Assembly (NCBI GenBank): GCA_019915135.1
Contig: JAHLMK010000013.1
Span: 1,116,001-1,180,000 of the forward strand
Source of the DNA: Strobilurus pachycystidiatus
Taxonomy: Eukaryota; Basidiomycota; Agaricomycetes; Agaricales; Physalacriaceae
Length of the DNA: 64,000 bases
Reading direction: 5' to 3'
Shown: positions 60,704-64,000 of the stretch, in pieces
Position numbering within the stretch: the stretch's first letter is position 1
How the letters are laid out: each line of letters begins with the position of its first letter
Position numbers and translations under genes: made by a program
Notes under the pieces: generated by a model
Told to the model about the DNA's origin: nothing
What the model saw: the letters and a program-made list of their open reading frames with translations, nothing else
Database searches by the model: none

Positions 60704-62457
60704 ATGCCTCATAGTATATTCTATCCATTCGTAACTCGAGCACCGAGTATAGAGAAAAGGTGCGAGAATCCAGCCATACCAGATAATGAGATGGCGCTGC
60801 TCTCGGTTATGACAGTGATAGCCTTATGCCCGACATACGCCGTATCTAATCTCTCCCCTTTGCTGCACAGATCTATGTTGCTTCGCGTCATTCCCCGACT
60901 AACATGAAGCTCTCCAAGTTCAAGTCGCATCAGGACATAGGATCTTCAGCCAACGCGGCCTGCCTTTGGGAGCGGAAGGGGAAGCAGTGGGGCACACGAG
61001 AGAGCGCCTTTATTGTGGAGCGTTCGGCATGGGTGCCTGATCCATGACCTCCTCAATAAACGGTCCTGGACCGGCACGTCTCGAACCTTGTCCAAGGATA
61101 GCTCTCAAAGAAGCATATCAGACGCTAGGGCTAGTCAAAAGACGAGATAACATCTCAAAAGTAGGATGATCGACCACCATCATCAAAATTCTAAAATCGC
61201 ATTGGACGGCTCTGCGCACTCTCAAGGCATGATATTCTTCTTGAATATTGCTGGTATGCTTCCACCCACCAGCCTTCGTGGCCAAAACCAACCCTCACGG
61301 GCAAAAAACCAAACCAGCCTGCCGAGGTCGATAATACGCAGCCTGTCGAGGTTTAAATACGACACCCATTGGGTGTAAAAAATACTTCTGAGTTCTCAAT
61401 CACCTTGGCCGCCTTGTGCGAGCGCCCCGCCATTGTGCGCCCATGGTACCGCAGTCTGTGCGGCTGCCCCGTCGGGCCCGTCCATTGCGGGACCCTGTGT
61501 CCATCATTTATTTAAGATTCGAACTCCGAATCAATGACGTCTCCCCGGTTCGGCGGCTCGCGTTGTGAACTGCGCTATGTTTTACTTGTGCACTCAAACA
61601 CAGAGACTGAGATTATACCCTGAAGCCTTCTGGCCCGTATCATTCAACTGATGTGCACTTCAGCTCTATGTCAGCAACCTGACCGATGGCGACTGGTGAC
61701 ATTAAGTTGAGCTGAGAGCTTTACTCGCCTCCGGACCGACTGCTATAGCGTACTAATTATCTTTCTTTGCCTTCTTACAGTGTTATAGAGTGAGGGTACG
61801 TTATGCACGACGGGGGCATCGAGCGTGGGTCGACTCTATGGCGGATCTGTCTGAAGTTGAGCAGGTAGATTAAAGATATAGCACCTATCTGTACTCTACG
61901 CTGCGTCCGGCGATCCTCTGGGTCCGTGCCGTGTATTTATTGATTGATTGATTGCAGTCGGCGATTATATCGAGGACATCCTAGATATGTGCCTTGATGC
62001 TGTCAGCATAATGTACGCAAGAGAGGCGTGCTAGATTGCGACCATGACGTGTTTTAGGCCGGACCAGCCTCTTGGAAGAGGTCGGGATATGCTGTATCCA
62101 GGCATCTTCAAAGGTAGACGTTTACCTTACAATGATAAGCGGATTTTTGGCCGCGGAGGGACCTGGATCAGAGCTCTGTGGCGTCCATTCGCATATCTAT
62201 TCTCCTTCTGTTCACTCTACTCTCCACTGAACGCTCAATTGTGGAACATTCGTGTATGTGTTTACCTTCCGACTATGCGGAAGATCAACACAGGACAATC
62301 TTGGTTTACCCCGTCAAATTCCGTATGTCTGAACGATAATCTGAACCTATACATTCCTGGCATCGATGAGTCGTCACGTCAGATGTACATGACACGTTCA
62401 CTAGCATTACATTGACAAATGTCATACATCTACTACACTTTTTCCCTTCGTCTACAA
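60704..62457. other. 1.7-kb intergenic region with a possible SINE
   Basis: No gene is supported. The SINE-like element at about 61240-61610 is described separately. Further on, 62044-62415 is an open plus-strand frame without recognisable domain. Confidence 0.45.
61240..61610 (-). mobile_element. Possible tRNA-derived SINE
   Basis: On the minus strand near 61585-61565 the sequence ATAGCGCAGTTCA resembles a tRNA A box, and about 40 bp later GGAGTTCGAATC (61531-61520) resembles a B box. The T arm is degenerate, so this is not a working tRNA. Downstream on the same strand comes a GC-rich body (CCCGCAATGGACGGGCCC), then an A/T-rich part with GTATTTTTTACACCC. That layout is what a tRNA-headed SINE would show. 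Without a second copy in view this is tentative. Confidence 0.3.
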
Positions 62458-64000
62458 CTACAACAAAACGCACTGCACCAAATCCAAGAAGTTATTCGGC
62501 CTATCCTTCCTGTACACCCTCTCGATCTTCCATCCTCCAGCCGCGAGGAGGTCCGCCAGCTGAGTAATCGTATACTCTTGCGTGTTGCACAGGTTCATCA
62601 TCTTCAATGAAAATATCCGTCAGTTCACCCATACCAAGTCAAGTGAAACAAGAAACGAGGCAACGTACACACATATCCACCCCGAGCCCAAGCTCGTTCG
62701 CCGCGCCGTAATTCGGGAGGAGGGGCTCGGGCGCCTCCTTGTACCCCGCGCCCAGCGCCTTCATTTTCTCGAGGGTGGGGTCCCGGCAGGGGTGCGTGAT
62801 GATGTTGGTGCCGAGGAGGAGCCGCGTGGTGGGCATGGCGGCCTCGGCGAGGCTGGAGAGGAGGATCTTGTTCCGCGCGGGAGACCAGTTGTGGATGATG
62901 TGCTGCATGACGAAGGCGGAGGCGGAGCGGACGGGTTGGGGGGTGAAGAAGTCGTGCGCTGCAGAAACAAAGCAAAAGGACCACGTTGTGAGGTGAAGGG
63001 GGAAAGGGAAGGGGGCGGGAACATACCTTGGAAGACGGCACGGCCGGATTTTAGTGCTTCTGGAGAGTGTTTGGCCCATAGCTTTTTTTCGGCGAGGTGA
63101 GCTTAAACTCCAATGTTCTCAATACGTAAAAACAAACGAACCTTCTCCGCCTCTCCAATAATGTTCGGCAAATCCTGCACCACCACTCTCAGATGCGGGT
63201 GGGCACTTAGGAGGTTCCGCATCACAGCGCCGAAACCGCCGCCAACATCGACGACGACGGAGTCCTTCGGGAGGGCGTCCCAGTCGAAGTCTGCCAATCG
63301 TTCTTATTAGGATGGGAACTGGGACGGAGACCGAAACGGGGACTGACCGTCGAAAAGCCCATCTCTCTCCAAGACCTTCGTCCCGCTCATAGCGACACCG
63401 AACATCCGCCTGCGGTACTCCTCCGCGGGCTGGTTGAGCCATTGGAACATGTTCAAATCCTGTTTCGGGTTCGTCGCGACTTGGGCTTGGGCTTGGGCTT
63501 GGGCTTGTCCGTGTCCCTCCAGTGGCGCATGGAGGAAAGAACTCTCGGGGAGGAACGCACGCGTGAAGGGCGTATGCGTCGGCTCGTCCGAGAATGCCGT
63601 ACGCGGGTCGGAGAGGTTTTCGAAGACGTATCCGGAGGAACGGCCGGAGATGGATGCACTGCCAGTGCGTGAAGTTGCCAGGTCCACACAGATGAGGAGA
63701 AGAAGCTTAAGACGTACTGTAGCTCGGCCAGGGCAGGGAACCCGTTCGTTCCATCATGCTTCGCGACGGCGCTGCCAATCACGCACATCAGTACCAGGAA
63801 TGATGAGAGTATGTGGACGCCCCACTCACTCAGCTAAGATATCAGCGGTAGACCTTCCAGTGTCGATCTCGCGCGAGATGGCGTTGTTCGCGAAGACGTC
63901 CGGGCTGAGCTCCGTGAAGACGTGGATGTTGCACAGCGTGCGCAGGCAGCGGGCTGCCAGTGGTTTCAATCAGCAAAGGGAGAAGGTGATGATGGATTAT
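62458..64000 (-). CDS. COMT-type O-methyltransferase (5' end outside window)
   Basis: Exons read on the minus strand are 63953-63830, 63771-63718, 63658-63348, 63290-63142, 63081-63027, 62958-62669 and 62601-62458. The 5' part lies beyond 64000. It is a SAM-dependent methyltransferase of the plant COMT-like class. An N-terminal dimerisation/winged-helix part (ISREIDTGRSTADILADAVAKHDG) is followed by the motif I loop VVDVGGGFGAV, then DLPNII, and the catalytic-His region MQHIIHNWSPARNKILL. Such enzymes methylate phenolic hydroxyls in secondary metabolism. It ends NFLDLVQCVLL with the stop at 62458-62460. A QAQAQAQAQ run in the middle is unusual. It may belong with the nearby flavoenzymes and transporter, but that is inference. 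Confidence 0.9.
63479..63508 (-). repeat. Hexanucleotide microsatellite inside the methyltransferase
   Basis: Four to five TTGGGC units on the plus strand encode repeated Gln-Ala (QAQAQAQAQ) in the loop before the substrate-binding part of the O-methyltransferase. The frame is kept because the unit is six bases. Confidence 0.85.

Noticed and set aside
62582..63100. A 172-residue plus-strand frame and several overlapping minus-strand frames near the window end
   Set aside because: They overlap the O-methyltransferase exons in other frames; the conserved SAM motif and catalytic-His region fix the correct frame.

Overview
The window is nuclear DNA of a basidiomycete, most likely a mushroom-forming Agaricomycete. 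Almost every gene is split by introns of 45-60 bases with GT-AG ends. The gene families also fit: expanded F-box/LRR proteins, MYND-finger proteins, a basidiomycete-type kinase-like family, fungal intradiol dioxygenase, and a TmpA/NRPS12-type membrane flavoprotein. No bacterial features (operons, Shine-Dalgarno sites, CRISPR) are present. Exon joins were read by eye. All spliced totals given are multiples of three without internal stops, but none has been tested against transcripts.

Layout. 0-16 kb: secreted intradiol dioxygenase (-), vacuolar Ca2+/H+ exchanger (-), secreted carboxylesterase (+), a worn MFS-transporter relic, an F-box/LRR protein (+), a TmpA-like membrane protein (+), a MYND-finger protein (-) and the U6 snRNA processing enzyme USB1 (+). 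16.6-27 kb: a glycerol-3-phosphate acyltransferase gene, then a rearranged segmental duplication. It holds three intact kinase-like genes with altered catalytic residues, two copies of a tiny three-exon gene, a decayed copy of the acyltransferase 3' end and a relic of a kinase exon. 27-35 kb: a three-gene block that looks like a large DNA transposon or a transposon-derived cassette. It has a transposase-like gene (+), a coiled-coil gene (-) and a serine/proline-rich gene (+) carrying a 28-residue tandem repeat. The last two share a 190-bp divergent promoter with a TATA box on each side. 35-36 kb: a degenerate tandem repeat.

36-50 kb: a long F-box protein (-), an Ecm11-domain protein (+), an inverted pair of F-box paralogues (one intact, one a frameshifted pseudogene), a MYND-finger protein (+), a glycolipid transfer protein (-) and another F-box-like gene (-). 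50-53 kb: no recognisable gene. 53-64 kb: two paralogous D-amino-acid-oxidase-like flavoenzymes around a ZIFL-type MFS transporter, a possible tRNA-derived SINE, and the 3' part of a COMT-type O-methyltransferase that runs off the window. These last genes could be a small metabolic cluster, but no backbone synthase is visible.

The strongest candidates for something undescribed are the three-gene block at 27.5-34.8 kb and the pseudokinase/small-gene duplication at 18.7-26.9 kb.
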